This document shows positions 1 to 9,800 of a stretch of DNA of 64,000 bases, piece by piece. The stretch is from Bacteroides sp. (GTDB lineage Bacteria; Bacteroidota; Bacteroidia; Bacteroidales; Bacteroidaceae): the NCBI GenBank assembly GCA_019416685.1, contig DXWV01000032.1, positions 71,670-135,669 of the forward strand. Reading direction: 5' to 3'. Each line of letters starts with the position of its first letter. The first letter of the stretch is position 1. A model generated the notes under the pieces. That model saw only the letters and a list, made by a program, of their open reading frames with translations, made no database searches and was not told the DNA's origin. The translations under genes were made by a program, and so were the position numbers.

Positions 1-603
1 CATACGTGCTCCAATGCACCGGGATCTGTTTTGGCATTGAAACTTTTTAAAGCAACGAAAGATAGTATCTACTATACGCAGGGAAAAGAATTGTATAAAT
101 GGACGAAAGCCCATTTGCAGGACTCTACAGATTATCTCTATTTTGATAACATTCGTCTTGATGGTAAGATAGGAAGAGCGAAGTATGCATACAACAGCGG
201 ACAAATGATGCAGTCTGCCGCTTTACTTTATCAGTTGACCGGACAACCGGAGTATCTGGCTGATGCGCAGAATATTGCAAAAGAATGCTATAACTATTTC
301 TTTATGGACTTTACACCTGCTACCGGTGAATCTTTCAAGCTACTGAAAAAAGGAGATATCTGGTTCAGTGCTGTCATGCTGAGAGGTTTCATCGAACTCT
401 ACCAACAGGATCAAAATAAAACGTATCTGGATGCATTTAATAAGAGCCTGGAATATGCCTGGAACAATGCCCGTGATGATAAGGGGTTGTTTAGCGTAGA
501 TTTGAGTGGAAACGACAAAGATGATAAAAAGTGGTTGCTGACACAGGCCGCTATGGTAGAAATGTATGGTCGGCTTGCTGGTATTAAAGAATTGATTAAC
601 TAA
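1..603 (+). CDS. GH76 endo-alpha-1,6-mannanase, C-terminal part (gene starts before the window)
   Basis: The reading frame is open from base 1 (first residues HTCSNAPGSVLALKLF) to the TAA at 601-603, so the true start lies upstream. The segment looks like the second half of the GH76 (alpha/alpha)6 barrel: a CSNAPG-type stretch, then KIGRAKYAYNSGQMMQ, then repeated amphipathic helices. The catalytic Asp-Asp pair of the family would lie in the missing part. GH76 enzymes cut internal alpha-1,6-mannosidic bonds of yeast-type mannan backbones. The next gene, GH125, begins 13 bp downstream, and GH76-GH125 pairs are known from Bacteroides yeast-mannan loci, so the two probably act on the same backbone. 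The first Met-type start in the window (TTG at 31) is internal and should not be read as the gene start. The family call is fairly sure, although the active site cannot be inspected. Confidence 0.82.
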   Translation, partial: HTCSNAPGSVLALKLFKATKDSIYYTQGKELYKWTKAHLQDSTDYLYFDNIRLDGKIGRAKYAYNSGQMMQSAALLYQLTGQPEYLADAQNIAKECYNYFFMDFTPATGESFKLLKKGDIWFSAVMLRGFIELYQQDQNKTYLDAFNKSLEYAWNNARDDKGLFSVDLSGNDKDDKKWLLTQAAMVEMYGRLAGIKELIN

Positions 604-616
604 AATATAAAGACGA

Positions 617-2086
617 ATGAAAAAGAAAAACATCAGTTTGTGTGCTATCACAGCCGCTCTATTTTTCGGAAACCATGCAAATGCAGCCGACTTTGTTGTG
701 GCAAAAGACAATACAGTTGTAATCAACCAGGCTTGTCTGGCGGCCGCTTATAAGAGTAACCGCCCGGAGATGAAGAAGCGATTGTTTACCTCTAAAGCAG
801 TAGAGGCGGAAATTGTGCGGGTTAAGAAGTTGTTGACTAACCAGAAATTGTCCTGGATGTTTGAAAACTGTTTCCCAAATACGCTCGAAACGACTGTACA
901 TTACCGTACAACGGATGGTAAACCCGATACTTTTGTATATACGGGAGATATTCATGCCATGTGGTTGCGTGATTCCGGGGCACAGGTTTGGCCTTATATA
1001 CAGTTGGTAAACAAAGATCCGGAACTGAAAAAAATGCTTGAAGGAGTCATTCGCCGTCAGTTTAAGTGTATCATTATTGATCCGTATGCAAATGCTTTCA
1101 ATGATGGAGCGAAAGGTGGCGAATGGATGAGCGACCTGACGGACATGAAACCGGAACTCCATGAACGTAAATGGGAGATTGATTCTCTTTGTTATCCGCT
1201 TCGATTGGCCTATCAATATTGGAAAGAGACAGGAGATGCCAGCGTCTTTGATAACGAATGGATACAGGCCATCACCAATATTCTGAGAACATTTAAAGAA
1301 CAGCAGCGTAAAGATAAGGTGGATTATTACAAATTCCAGCGTAAAACGGAGCGTGCGCTCGATACGCTGAATAATAATGGTCTGGGAGCTCCTGTAAATC
1401 CGGTAGGATTGATAGTCTCTTCTTTCCGTCCGTCGGATGATGCTACAACATTGCAATTTCTTGTTCCGTCAAACTTCTTTGCCGTATCTTCACTTAGAAA
1501 AGCTGCAGAGATATTGACTGCGGTAAATCAGAGAACTGATCTGGCTCAGCAATGTACGGATCTTGCGCAGGAAGTGGAAGGGGCACTGAAGAAATATGCA
1601 ACCTATAATCATCCTAAATACGGAACAATTTATGCTTTTGAAGTAGATGGTTTCGGAAATCAGCTGTTGATGGATGATGCGAATGTACCCAGTCTGATAG
1701 CTATGCCTTATCTGGGCGATATGGATGTGAATGACCCGATCTATCAGAATACGCGTCGTTTTGTATGGAGCAAAGACAATCCGTATTTCTTCAAAGGAAA
1801 AGCCGGAGAAGGTATTGGAGGTCCACATATCGGTTATGATATGATCTGGCCGATGAGTATTATGATGAAAGCTTTCACAAGCCAGAATGACGAAGAGATA
1901 AAGACTTGTGTGAAGATGCTTATGGATACGGATGCAGGTACAGGGTTTATGCATGAATCCTTCCATAAAGATGATCCTGCCAATTTTACCCGTGCCTGGT
2001 TTGCATGGCAAAATACACTGTTTGGTGAATTGATATTGAAATTGGTTAATGAGGGGAAAGTTGATTTATTGAACAGCATACAATAA
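617..2086 (+). CDS. GH125 exo-alpha-1,6-mannosidase
   Basis: 489 residues, the usual length for GH125. A Sec signal peptide (about residues 1-23, ending ANA/A) sends it to the periplasm. The mature protein is a single (alpha/alpha)6 catalytic domain with family hallmarks: GDIHAMWLRDSGAQVW near residue 113, SSFRPSDDATT near 275, MDDANVPSLIAMPYLG with D353/D354, and GFMHESFHKDDP with E447, followed by FAWQNTLFGELI. GH125 enzymes release mannose from the non-reducing end of alpha-1,6-linked manno-oligosaccharides, which fits finishing the products of the GH76 just upstream. It is 13 bp from that gene, so the two are almost certainly cotranscribed. A strong hairpin terminator follows immediately. 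Nothing is truncated. Confidence is high for the family; the fine linkage preference is inferred from the family. Confidence 0.94.
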   Translation: MKKKNISLCAITAALFFGNHANAADFVVAKDNTVVINQACLAAAYKSNRPEMKKRLFTSKAVEAEIVRVKKLLTNQKLSWMFENCFPNTLETTVHYRTTDGKPDTFVYTGDIHAMWLRDSGAQVWPYIQLVNKDPELKKMLEGVIRRQFKCIIIDPYANAFNDGAKGGEWMSDLTDMKPELHERKWEIDSLCYPLRLAYQYWKETGDASVFDNEWIQAITNILRTFKEQQRKDKVDYYKFQRKTERALDTLNNNGLGAPVNPVGLIVSSFRPSDDATTLQFLVPSNFFAVSSLRKAAEILTAVNQRTDLAQQCTDLAQEVEGALKKYATYNHPKYGTIYAFEVDGFGNQLLMDDANVPSLIAMPYLGDMDVNDPIYQNTRRFVWSKDNPYFFKGKAGEGIGGPHIGYDMIWPMSIMMKAFTSQNDEEIKTCVKMLMDTDAGTGFMHESFHKDDPANFTRAWFAWQNTLFGELILKLVNEGKVDLLNSIQ

Positions 2087-2101
2087 GTGATATTGAAGAA
2101 A

Positions 2102-2146
2102 AGCGGACAGCTGAAAGTCGATGTCTTTTGGCTGTTCGCTTTTTGT
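2102..2146 (+). terminator. Intrinsic terminator after the GH76-GH125 unit
   Basis: AGCGGACAGCTGAAAG at 2102-2117 pairs, with a few G-U or mismatched positions, with CTTTTGGCTGTTCGCT at 2125-2140. A run of T follows (TTTTT). It lies 16 bp after the GH125 stop and before the GH3 start, so the GH3 gene depends on read-through or on its own promoter. Confidence 0.7.
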
Positions 2147-2186
2147 GTCTATTGAAAGGCATAAACTAATAATAGTAGGAAAGAAC

Positions 2187-4652
2187 ATGAAATCTCAGAA
2201 AATTATAGCATTGTTTTTAATCATCCTGGCTCCTTTGGGAGTGTCGGCACAGAAGTGGTATACTTCTGATATTGATGGCAAAGTGGATGATATTCTAAAG
2301 AAAATGACAGTGGAAGAAAAGCTGTCTTATATAGGAGGAGTTGATTGGATGTATACAAGGAATATCGATCGTTTGGGTATACATCGTATGAAAATGTCTG
2401 ACGGACCACAGGGGTTGGGTACTCATGGGCAATCTACTGCTTATCCGGCCACGGTATTGCTCGCTGCTGCCTGGAATGAAGAACTTGCTTATGAATATGG
2501 AAAGTCTTTGGGACGCGACTGCAATGCCAGAGGCATAAATGTTGTGTTGGGGCCGGCGGTAAATATATACCGTGCTCCTATGTGCGGACGTAACTTTGAG
2601 TATATGGGTGAGGATCCTTATCTGGCAGCACGTACCTCTGCCGGATATGTGAAAGGAGTACAGGATCAGGGTATCATGGCTGTTATCAAACATTTCTCGG
2701 CTAATAATTCCGATTATGACAGACACGAAATAAGTAATGATATTGATGAGCGGGCATTGAATGAAATTTACTTCCCGGCTTTCAAACATGCCGTTCAGGA
2801 GGCGGGTGTTGCCGCTGTAATGACCAGTTACAATCTGATACATGGTGTCTATACAACAGAATCACCCTGGTTGTTGAAAGGTGTTTTGAGAGATCAGTGG
2901 GGATTTAACGGATTACTCATGTCCGACTGGGGCTCTACCCATCATTCTATCCCGGCTATGAAGGCGGGGCTTGATCTTGAAATGCCTGGCGGAACAAGAA
3001 AACCGGAAGAACTGGCTTACTATTTGAAAACAGGTGATATTACCATTGAAATGGTGGATGAGATGGTACGTCATATCTTACGTGTCATGATTGCATTCGA
3101 TTTCAAAGATGGAATGAAAGAAAATAAGAATATTCCGTTGGATGATCCGAAAGCTGTTGAAACAGCATTGAATGTTGCCAGAGAAGGGATTGTTTTGCTG
3201 AAGAATGTGAAAAATACACTTCCCGTCAATACGAAGAGTGTGAAAAATATTGTAGTAGTTGGCAAGAATGCTCATGGGTATGTTCATGGAGGAGGGAGTG
3301 GCTCTGTCGTTCCTTTCCACCATGTAAGTATGTACGAGGGTATTCAAAAAGAAGCGGCCCGCCATAATATAAATGTAACTTATGTAGATGAGCTTGATTT
3401 CTTACCCGAGATAATATATACCGGTAACTCTGATGAGAAAGGATTGCATGCCGCTTATTTTAATAATAAGGACTTGTCTGGTACACCGGTTTTGGAACGT
3501 ACGGAAAATAAAATTAATAACTCTTGGACAAATGGTACAGGCATAAAAGGACTTGGTAAGGAAAACTATTCCGTGAGATGGACCGGTGTGGTACGCCCGG
3601 AGGTAACAGGAGAGTATGAATTTTCTGTAGGCGGCGATGATGGCTATCGCTTGTATTTTGATAATGAACTGGTTGCTGACCAATGGGGGGTAGGTAGTTT
3701 CCGCAACTCTTCTGTAACGAAAACGTTGGAAGCAGGTAAGAAGTATGACATTCGTTTTGAATACTTCCAGGAAGGTGGAGGTGCCGCAGTTGCTTTAATC
3801 TGGGGGCATAAAGGTGAAAAGAAGGATGCTTTTGTAGATCAGCTGAATCGTGCAGATATGGTGATTGCTTGTTTCGGGCATAGTTCGGACACAGAAGGCG
3901 AAGGTGCTGACCGTACTTTTGCATTGCCTGATGCCGATGCTAAAATGATTGCAAGGACACTGAAATGTAAGAAACCGGTAGTCGGAGTAGTCAATGCAGG
4001 TGGTAATGTAGAGATGCAGGCATGGGAACCCGGATTGAAAGGTTTGCTATGGGGATGGTACGCCGGACAGGAAGGCGGTACGGCGGTAGCTGATGTGCTG
4101 TTTGGCAATGTAAATCCTTCCGGCAAATTACCAATGACTTTTGAGAAACGCTGGGAAGACAATCCGGTATATAATAGCTATTATGACCCGGATGGTGATA
4201 AACATGTTGCATATACGGAAGGAATTTTTGTAGGGTATCGTGGTTATGATAAGTTGCAGCGTGAAGTACAGTATCCTTTTGGCTACGGTTTGTCTTATAC
4301 GGATTTCCGTCTTTCCAACTTGTCTGTTTCTGAACCTTTGGCAGATGGATCGGTGGAAGTAACCTGCAAACTATCCAATACGGGGAAACGTGATGGAGCA
4401 CAGGTGGTACAGCTATATCTTGGAAAAGAAGGAGGCATTGTAGAACGTCCGGAGAAGGAATTGAAGCAATTTAAGAAGGTGTTTCTGAAAGCGGGCGAAT
4501 CGGCAACGGTGAAGATGATGGTTACTAAAGATGCTTTCACTTATTATGATGTTGCTGCCAAAAGGTTCTTACAGGATAAAGGGAACTATAATGTGATGGT
4601 TGGTTTCTCTTCACGTGATATCGTTTCGCGGGGAAGTGTCCGTATTCTTTGA
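2187..4652 (+). CDS. GH3 beta-glycosidase with PA14 insert
   Basis: I place the start at ATG 2187 (821 residues), because a Sec signal peptide then begins at once (MKSQKIIALFLIILAPLGVS, cut near SAQ). The frame is open back to 2121, but that would put 22 polar residues ahead of the signal. Domains in order: GH3 N-terminal barrel (about 35-330) with KHFSANN and nucleophile D247 in LLMSDWGSTH; GH3 C-terminal alpha/beta domain (about 340-700), interrupted by a PA14 beta-barrel (about 421-545) with the GGDDGYRLYFDN motif; and a fibronectin-like domain at the end (about 735-815). Such enzymes remove terminal beta-linked sugars (often glucose or xylose), and the PA14 domain usually shapes the active site. 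It has no T9SS-like tail, unlike the second GH3 in this locus, which is a close paralogue. The substrate cannot be told from sequence. Confidence 0.93.
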   Translation: MKSQKIIALFLIILAPLGVSAQKWYTSDIDGKVDDILKKMTVEEKLSYIGGVDWMYTRNIDRLGIHRMKMSDGPQGLGTHGQSTAYPATVLLAAAWNEELAYEYGKSLGRDCNARGINVVLGPAVNIYRAPMCGRNFEYMGEDPYLAARTSAGYVKGVQDQGIMAVIKHFSANNSDYDRHEISNDIDERALNEIYFPAFKHAVQEAGVAAVMTSYNLIHGVYTTESPWLLKGVLRDQWGFNGLLMSDWGSTHHSIPAMKAGLDLEMPGGTRKPEELAYYLKTGDITIEMVDEMVRHILRVMIAFDFKDGMKENKNIPLDDPKAVETALNVAREGIVLLKNVKNTLPVNTKSVKNIVVVGKNAHGYVHGGGSGSVVPFHHVSMYEGIQKEAARHNINVTYVDELDFLPEIIYTGNSDEKGLHAAYFNNKDLSGTPVLERTENKINNSWTNGTGIKGLGKENYSVRWTGVVRPEVTGEYEFSVGGDDGYRLYFDNELVADQWGVGSFRNSSVTKTLEAGKKYDIRFEYFQEGGGAAVALIWGHKGEKKDAFVDQLNRADMVIACFGHSSDTEGEGADRTFALPDADAKMIARTLKCKKPVVGVVNAGGNVEMQAWEPGLKGLLWGWYAGQEGGTAVADVLFGNVNPSGKLPMTFEKRWEDNPVYNSYYDPDGDKHVAYTEGIFVGYRGYDKLQREVQYPFGYGLSYTDFRLSNLSVSEPLADGSVEVTCKLSNTGKRDGAQVVQLYLGKEGGIVERPEKELKQFKKVFLKAGESATVKMMVTKDAFTYYDVAAKRFLQDKGNYNVMVGFSSRDIVSRGSVRIL

Positions 4653-4681
4653 TGCATATACGTATCGAGATCACCAATTAT

Positions 4682-4739
4682 CCTCTCATCGCACCTCTTA
4701 TTCATTAAACTGAGTTTTAGAAAGAGGTACGATGAGAGG
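4682..4739. terminator. Bidirectional terminator hairpin between convergent genes
   Basis: CCTCTCATCGCACCTCTT at 4682-4699 pairs with AAGAGGTACGATGAGAGG at 4722-4739: an 18-bp stem with one mismatch and a 22-base loop. It sits in the 110-bp gap between the converging GH3 (+) and esterase (-) genes, so it can serve both directions. A T-rich stretch (TATTTTCTT) follows on the + side. Confidence 0.7.
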
Positions 4740-4762
4740 TATTTTCTTAATTTGAGCAGTGT

Positions 4763-6745
4763 TTATTTGTTATTTAGAGTGACTCCCGGCCAGTCGTCAG
4801 TGCGGAACGGAGAAGCTGGCAGTCCTGTTTTATTATACAGGTTACATTCCGGATTATTAGCCCAGGCATAGCGTACAGCTACAGGATAGGGTACTTTTTC
4901 CGAGGAAACAATCACTTTGTTATCTACAATTCGGGCGGTAGCCGGATAGAATTTGTGATCAACACCTGCAATGGTGAATCCTTTTAATTCTTCTCCTTTA
5001 GCGATTAATTGTCCATCAGTATGTTTGAAAGCGAGTTCGATTTCATTGTTTTTTAAGCACATGTGACTGTATTGTGGTCCGGAGTAGCTGTTTTTCTTGT
5101 CATATGCCTGATTTAATGCAATTAACGAAAGCCGGCGTCCTACTTCTTGCTTATTCTTAGGATGAATGTCATTTGCATCCCCTATATCGATGGTAACAGC
5201 CATTCCCGTATTTTCTAATTCAAGAGTCTGAGACTGAGCTTCACGGAGTTCAGCCCATGCTGATTCTTCCGGCTTATCTGCACGTTGCATGAAGTTTGCT
5301 AACTGTACAAAGTAGAAAGGGAAGTCTTTGTTCCATTGACTGCGCCAATCCCGAATCATTAAAGGAAACAAATCACGGTATTGATAAGCACGGCTTGCAT
5401 TAGCTTCTCCCTGGTACCAGATAACTCCCTTCATTTCAAATGGAATTAACGGACGTAGCATTCCGTTAAACAGTACAGCAGGGTAGTATTGGCAGGTTTG
5501 GAATGACAAAGGTTGCCGTGGCACTTCGTTTTTATTGAGAATGCTGATACGTTGTTTCCACTCTCCTGCCAAAGATATTTTTTTCTTGCCATTGGTAATA
5601 TAAAGCATGGAAGGATCTCCGGGGATTCCACTGTTTCCACCCGTATCACCTAAGTAGATTGTTAGTACATTCTTTCCTTTTCTCAATAAATCACGTGGTA
5701 TTGTGTAATGACGTACAGTACCTATGCCGTAGGTACGTCCTATTTCTTGTCCATTGAAAAAGGTAATATCATCATCGTCAATCTGGTTCAATTCTATTTT
5801 TAAATCACGTTTCAGCCATTCGTCCGATAGCTCTATTTCGCGACGTAACCACATGAAACCTTCGAATTTCGGATTTACCTGTTCTTCAATAAATCCCGGT
5901 AATTGTATTTTTCCCCATGAATCGTCGTTGTAATCAATTGCTGCCCATTTAGCTTGTTTACCCTCATATCCCGGATCTTTCTTCCTGACTTCTGTTTCCC
6001 ATTCATCCATCATCTGTTTGTATGTTGCCATCGCTTCAGGCATATTTTCTTCTGCTTTTCGGAGAAGCGTTACTTCGTTATGAAAATCGGACATTAAATT
6101 TAGGGTACCTGTACTGGTCCAGCTTTCAGCGGGTGTTCCTCCCCAGGTAACGTCAATGACTCCTACCGGAACGTTTAATTTTTGATTTAGTTCTCGGGCA
6201 AAGAAATAAGCGATTGCAGAAAAATCTTCTACTGTTTGCGGAGAGCAGTTCTGCCATCCCCCCATAGTACTTTCTCCTGTTGTGAGCGGGATAGGACTTA
6301 CGGTCTTTTTCACTTGATATAAGCGAATGTCAGGATGGTTGGCATTATCAATTTCCTGTTGGAAGTTTTGTACTCTACCCCAGCCTTTGACGGGCATTTC
6401 CATATTAGATTGTCCGGAGCAGATCCATACCTCTCCAATCATCACATTGGATAATTTAATTTCTTTTCCATCCGAGATACTGATATTATATGGACCTCCG
6501 GCTTTGGGGGTTGGAACTTCAACTTTCCAGTTTCCATCTGTATCGGTGGAAACTGTATATGTTTTTCCATCCCATGAAGGAATCACTTTTATTTTCTTTC
6601 CTTTGTCGGCCTGGCCCCATATCGGGACTTGTGTTTGTTGTTGTAATACCATGTTGTCGGAGAATACTGCCGGTAAGACAGGCTTTGCATTAATACTCCA
6701 ACAGAAGGACATTGCTACAAGAGATAATACTGCTATTTTCTTCAT
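4763..6745 (-). CDS. SGNH carbohydrate acetylesterase, CE20 / sialate O-acetylesterase type
   Basis: 660 residues with a Sec signal peptide (about 1-20, ending INA). The N-terminal beta-domain starts LPAVFSDNMVLQQQTQVPIWG, the usual opening of sialate-O-acetylesterase-like proteins. SGNH blocks: nucleophile S113 in WICSGQSNMEMP, GVIDVTWGGTPAESW near 195-209, WYQGEANA near 443-450, and the acid/base pair D526/H528 in ANDIHPKNK. Between the SGNH halves (about 265-390) sits a jelly-roll insert (DDSWGKIQLPG, MWLRREIEL, NGQEIGRTYG), as described for the CE20 xyloglucan acetylesterase group. The likely reaction is removal of O-acetyl groups from glycans in the periplasm. There is no sialidase in the window, so sialate is a poor guess for the substrate. 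The GH2 gene lies upstream on the same strand, but a TATCTTTG box suggests this gene also has its own promoter. Confidence 0.85.
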   Translation of the reverse strand: MKKIAVLSLVAMSFCWSINAKPVLPAVFSDNMVLQQQTQVPIWGQADKGKKIKVIPSWDGKTYTVSTDTDGNWKVEVPTPKAGGPYNISISDGKEIKLSNVMIGEVWICSGQSNMEMPVKGWGRVQNFQQEIDNANHPDIRLYQVKKTVSPIPLTTGESTMGGWQNCSPQTVEDFSAIAYFFARELNQKLNVPVGVIDVTWGGTPAESWTSTGTLNLMSDFHNEVTLLRKAEENMPEAMATYKQMMDEWETEVRKKDPGYEGKQAKWAAIDYNDDSWGKIQLPGFIEEQVNPKFEGFMWLRREIELSDEWLKRDLKIELNQIDDDDITFFNGQEIGRTYGIGTVRHYTIPRDLLRKGKNVLTIYLGDTGGNSGIPGDPSMLYITNGKKKISLAGEWKQRISILNKNEVPRQPLSFQTCQYYPAVLFNGMLRPLIPFEMKGVIWYQGEANASRAYQYRDLFPLMIRDWRSQWNKDFPFYFVQLANFMQRADKPEESAWAELREAQSQTLELENTGMAVTIDIGDANDIHPKNKQEVGRRLSLIALNQAYDKKNSYSGPQYSHMCLKNNEIELAFKHTDGQLIAKGEELKGFTIAGVDHKFYPATARIVDNKVIVSSEKVPYPVAVRYAWANNPECNLYNKTGLPASPFRTDDWPGVTLNNK

Positions 6746-6789
6746 GTTACATACTATTAAATAAATTCGTCTTTCTATTACTTTTGATA

Positions 6790-6797
6790 CAAAGATA
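6790..6797 (-). promoter_or_regulatory. Candidate -7 box (TATCTTTG) for the esterase gene
   Basis: On the minus strand TATCTTTG matches the Bacteroides -7 consensus TAnnTTTG exactly and lies 45-52 bases before the esterase ATG. No convincing TTTG -33 element precedes it. The box overlaps an 11-bp inverted repeat (AGATAGGAAAT at 6793-6803 with ATTTCCTATCT at 6825-6835) that could end the GH2 transcript. Confidence 0.4.
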
Positions 6798-6859
6798 GGA
6801 AATATAAGTTATTTATTTTACTTAATTTCCTATCTCTTTATCTAGCTTTTAGGACATTT

Positions 6860-9800
6860 TTACTCTTTAACGAGTTTCAAAGAGCAACAAGTGCTTTTTG
6901 TACTGACTTGTACTAAATAAATCCCTTTTTCCATATTGCTTATATCGAATTTATTGCTAAAAAATTCTCTCTCTATCTTTCCCGACAAATTGAATATCTT
7001 TACGTCTCTTATCTTCTCAGAACCAGTCCCTTCTATACAGCAGTATCCTTTTGTCGGATTGGGAGATAGATACAGGGATTGTTCGGAGGTAGTGAGGGAA
7101 TTTATACCGGTACCACCTGTTTCAACAGAATATTCCAGCGTAAGTCCTGCATCAATATATTGTCCTCCTGTATGTTGGACACATTTTATAGCGATTGTAT
7201 TTTCTCCGGCCTTGAGAGAGGCTTTGGCCTCTTCATTTACGTCAACTGTGGTGTAATTACTTACATAACCAGTGGTGCTGAATGCTAATATACCATTGAT
7301 GTATACTTCACAATCATCGTCATGGTAGAGAGTCATACGAAGGTTATTGCGTAACTTTTCGTCTTCTTGTTCCACATTGAATTTTCTTCTTAAATAGATA
7401 TAGTTACTTCTCCATTCTGTATTTACAGTTGATTTGTTGTCATAAGTGGTGTTTGGGGCACCTCCGTCACCAAAACCACTCACACCTGTAGGCCAGGAAG
7501 CGTCATTGAAATCACTTGTGTACCAATTATTTTCCGGTGTACTGGTCGTATATTTCCACTGGGTCTTTTTAGCTCTCAATGCAGTAGGTACCAACTCTTT
7601 TGCAGAGTAAGTGATGGCATGTGAGATAGCTTCTCTTATTTTTTCTTTCTGCTGCTCATTTACTTTTACGACTTTACGATCGTAGGTGATCAAACCGTTC
7701 ACTTCTCCTTCCAGATCGGTCAATTGTGTATATACGGCAGCACTTAAGCCATCTGCCTGCAATGGCTTCAACAGGTCAGTATAGCTATTGAATAAATCCT
7801 TGAGCTCTTCACCATCATTTACGGAAACATATACCATATCGCTGTTTTTCCATACATGGTCTTTTATAACATAGGTGATTCCTCCGTATTCTCCACATAC
7901 AGATATTCGGTTGGAGGTGGGATTGGGAAGCATACCCGGACGGGGATAACTGTGCATATCAGCCACTTGACCGATATTGTCGAAAATGACCCATCCGCTG
8001 GCAGAACTTATGATACGGGTACCGTCCAATGATTTGATTCGATTGTAAGTGTTACGCGTATGAGTATTATTGTCGGCATACTGTCCGAATCCTTCATTGA
8101 ATGCTATCCATGTGACAATGGACGGATGATTTTTTAAGCTATTAATTACATTACTGCATTCATTCAGGAAATTCTTTTTAACCCATTCGTCATCACCCAA
8201 TAAATTCTGATCAGAACCTGCATTTACCATATCTTGCCATACCATCAAACCCAAACGGTCACAGTGATAATACCAACGGTCCGGTTCTGTTTTGATATGT
8301 TTGCGTGACATGTTGAACCCTAATGCCTTAGTTTGTTCGATATCGAAAATAAGGGCATCGTCACTTGGTGCTGTGTATAATCCTTCCGGCCAATATCCCT
8401 GATCTAAAGGTCCGAATTGGAATATCGGTTCATTATTCAACATGAAACAGGCTTTTCCGTCTATATTTCCCATTGAAATTTTGCGCATGCCGAAATAGCT
8501 TTTTACTTTATCTGCAACTTTATCATTGGTGCGTAATTCAATTTCCACATCATACAGGAAAGGAGAGTCAGGACTCCAAAGTTTCGGCTGGTCAATTTTT
8601 AGTTCGATAGTCTGAAATACTTTTCCGGTTTGTTCGGCAACCAATGTACCTTTATCGTAAATGCGTATAACTGCCTGACATGAAAGAGCGTCTGTTCCGC
8701 TTATTTTGATTTTGACGGAACTGTTGTCTACATCCGGAACGATATCAAGTCCGTTGATGTAACTGGTGCTGACACCTTCTACCCATACTGTTTGCCATAT
8801 TCCGGACGAAGGGGTATAGAATATTCCACCATTTTGAATTCTTTGTTTTCCAACAGGTTGTCCACCAGCATCAGTCGGATCCATAAACTGAACTTGTAGT
8901 TCCTGCTCTCCTTCTTCTTTTAAAGCAGAGGTAATATCAAAGCTGAACGGATCATACCCTCCGGTATGTGTACCTACTTGTATTCCGTTTACGTAAACTT
9001 CACATTTCCAGTCTACTGCGCCAAAATGAAGAAGGAGCTTTTTACCTTTCATCTCATTAGGGACAGTAAAGGTACGATTGTATAAGTAAGCTTTATTAGG
9101 GCGTTCCGCATGATCTGTCAACATTAGGCCGGATAAGGCAGATTCAATAGGGAACGGAACGAGGATTTCTTTATCGAAAAGTTGATTGGGACGATACTTA
9201 CCCATACCTATGCTTTCTTTGAAATCCCAGATACCATTTAAGTTTATCCAGTTGTCGCGTACCATTTGTGGACGGGGATATTCTCCTAAAACATTTTCCG
9301 GATCAATAGTGTCATACCAGGGAGTGGTGATTGCAGACTTCTTTTTTCTCCATTTAGTCTGTGTCTTACTGCTTATGGAGGCATCTTCTCCAAATAGCTG
9401 CCATTGTAGTAACTGGAAATTACTACTGCCATTACTTTCCTGCATCTTTAAGCGAAACGCCTGATAACCTTTGGCGGAATTTACTTCAAACTTCATAGTT
9501 GCCAGTCGGCAGGGGAACAGAAAGTTACTTATTTTATTAATAGTTTCCCATGTGTAACCGTTATATCCTTCTATTTCCCAGGATTTCAGGTCTCTGTCTA
9601 TTGCATCTGCACATGAAGTAAGTGTATAATATTTTAGTTTTTGTACTTGTGCCGGTTCTGTAATGACGAAGAAGGTGTTAGCTGATTCTCCATAATACTT
9701 TGTAGAGATATCTCTGTCAAACAAATGGAGATAACTATATCCTTCTTTACCTTCTGGTGTGGCACTGGTACAATCCTTAGCCGATACTCCGGACATCATA

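Noticed and set aside
2121..2186. Upstream extension of the first GH3 frame
   Set aside because: It would overlap the terminator tail and put polar residues ahead of a good signal peptide at 2187.
4763..6745. Reading the SGNH esterase as a dedicated sialic acid esterase
   Set aside because: No sialidase, sialate transporter or lyase is present in the window; the mannan context and the CE20-like insert favour a polysaccharide acetylesterase.
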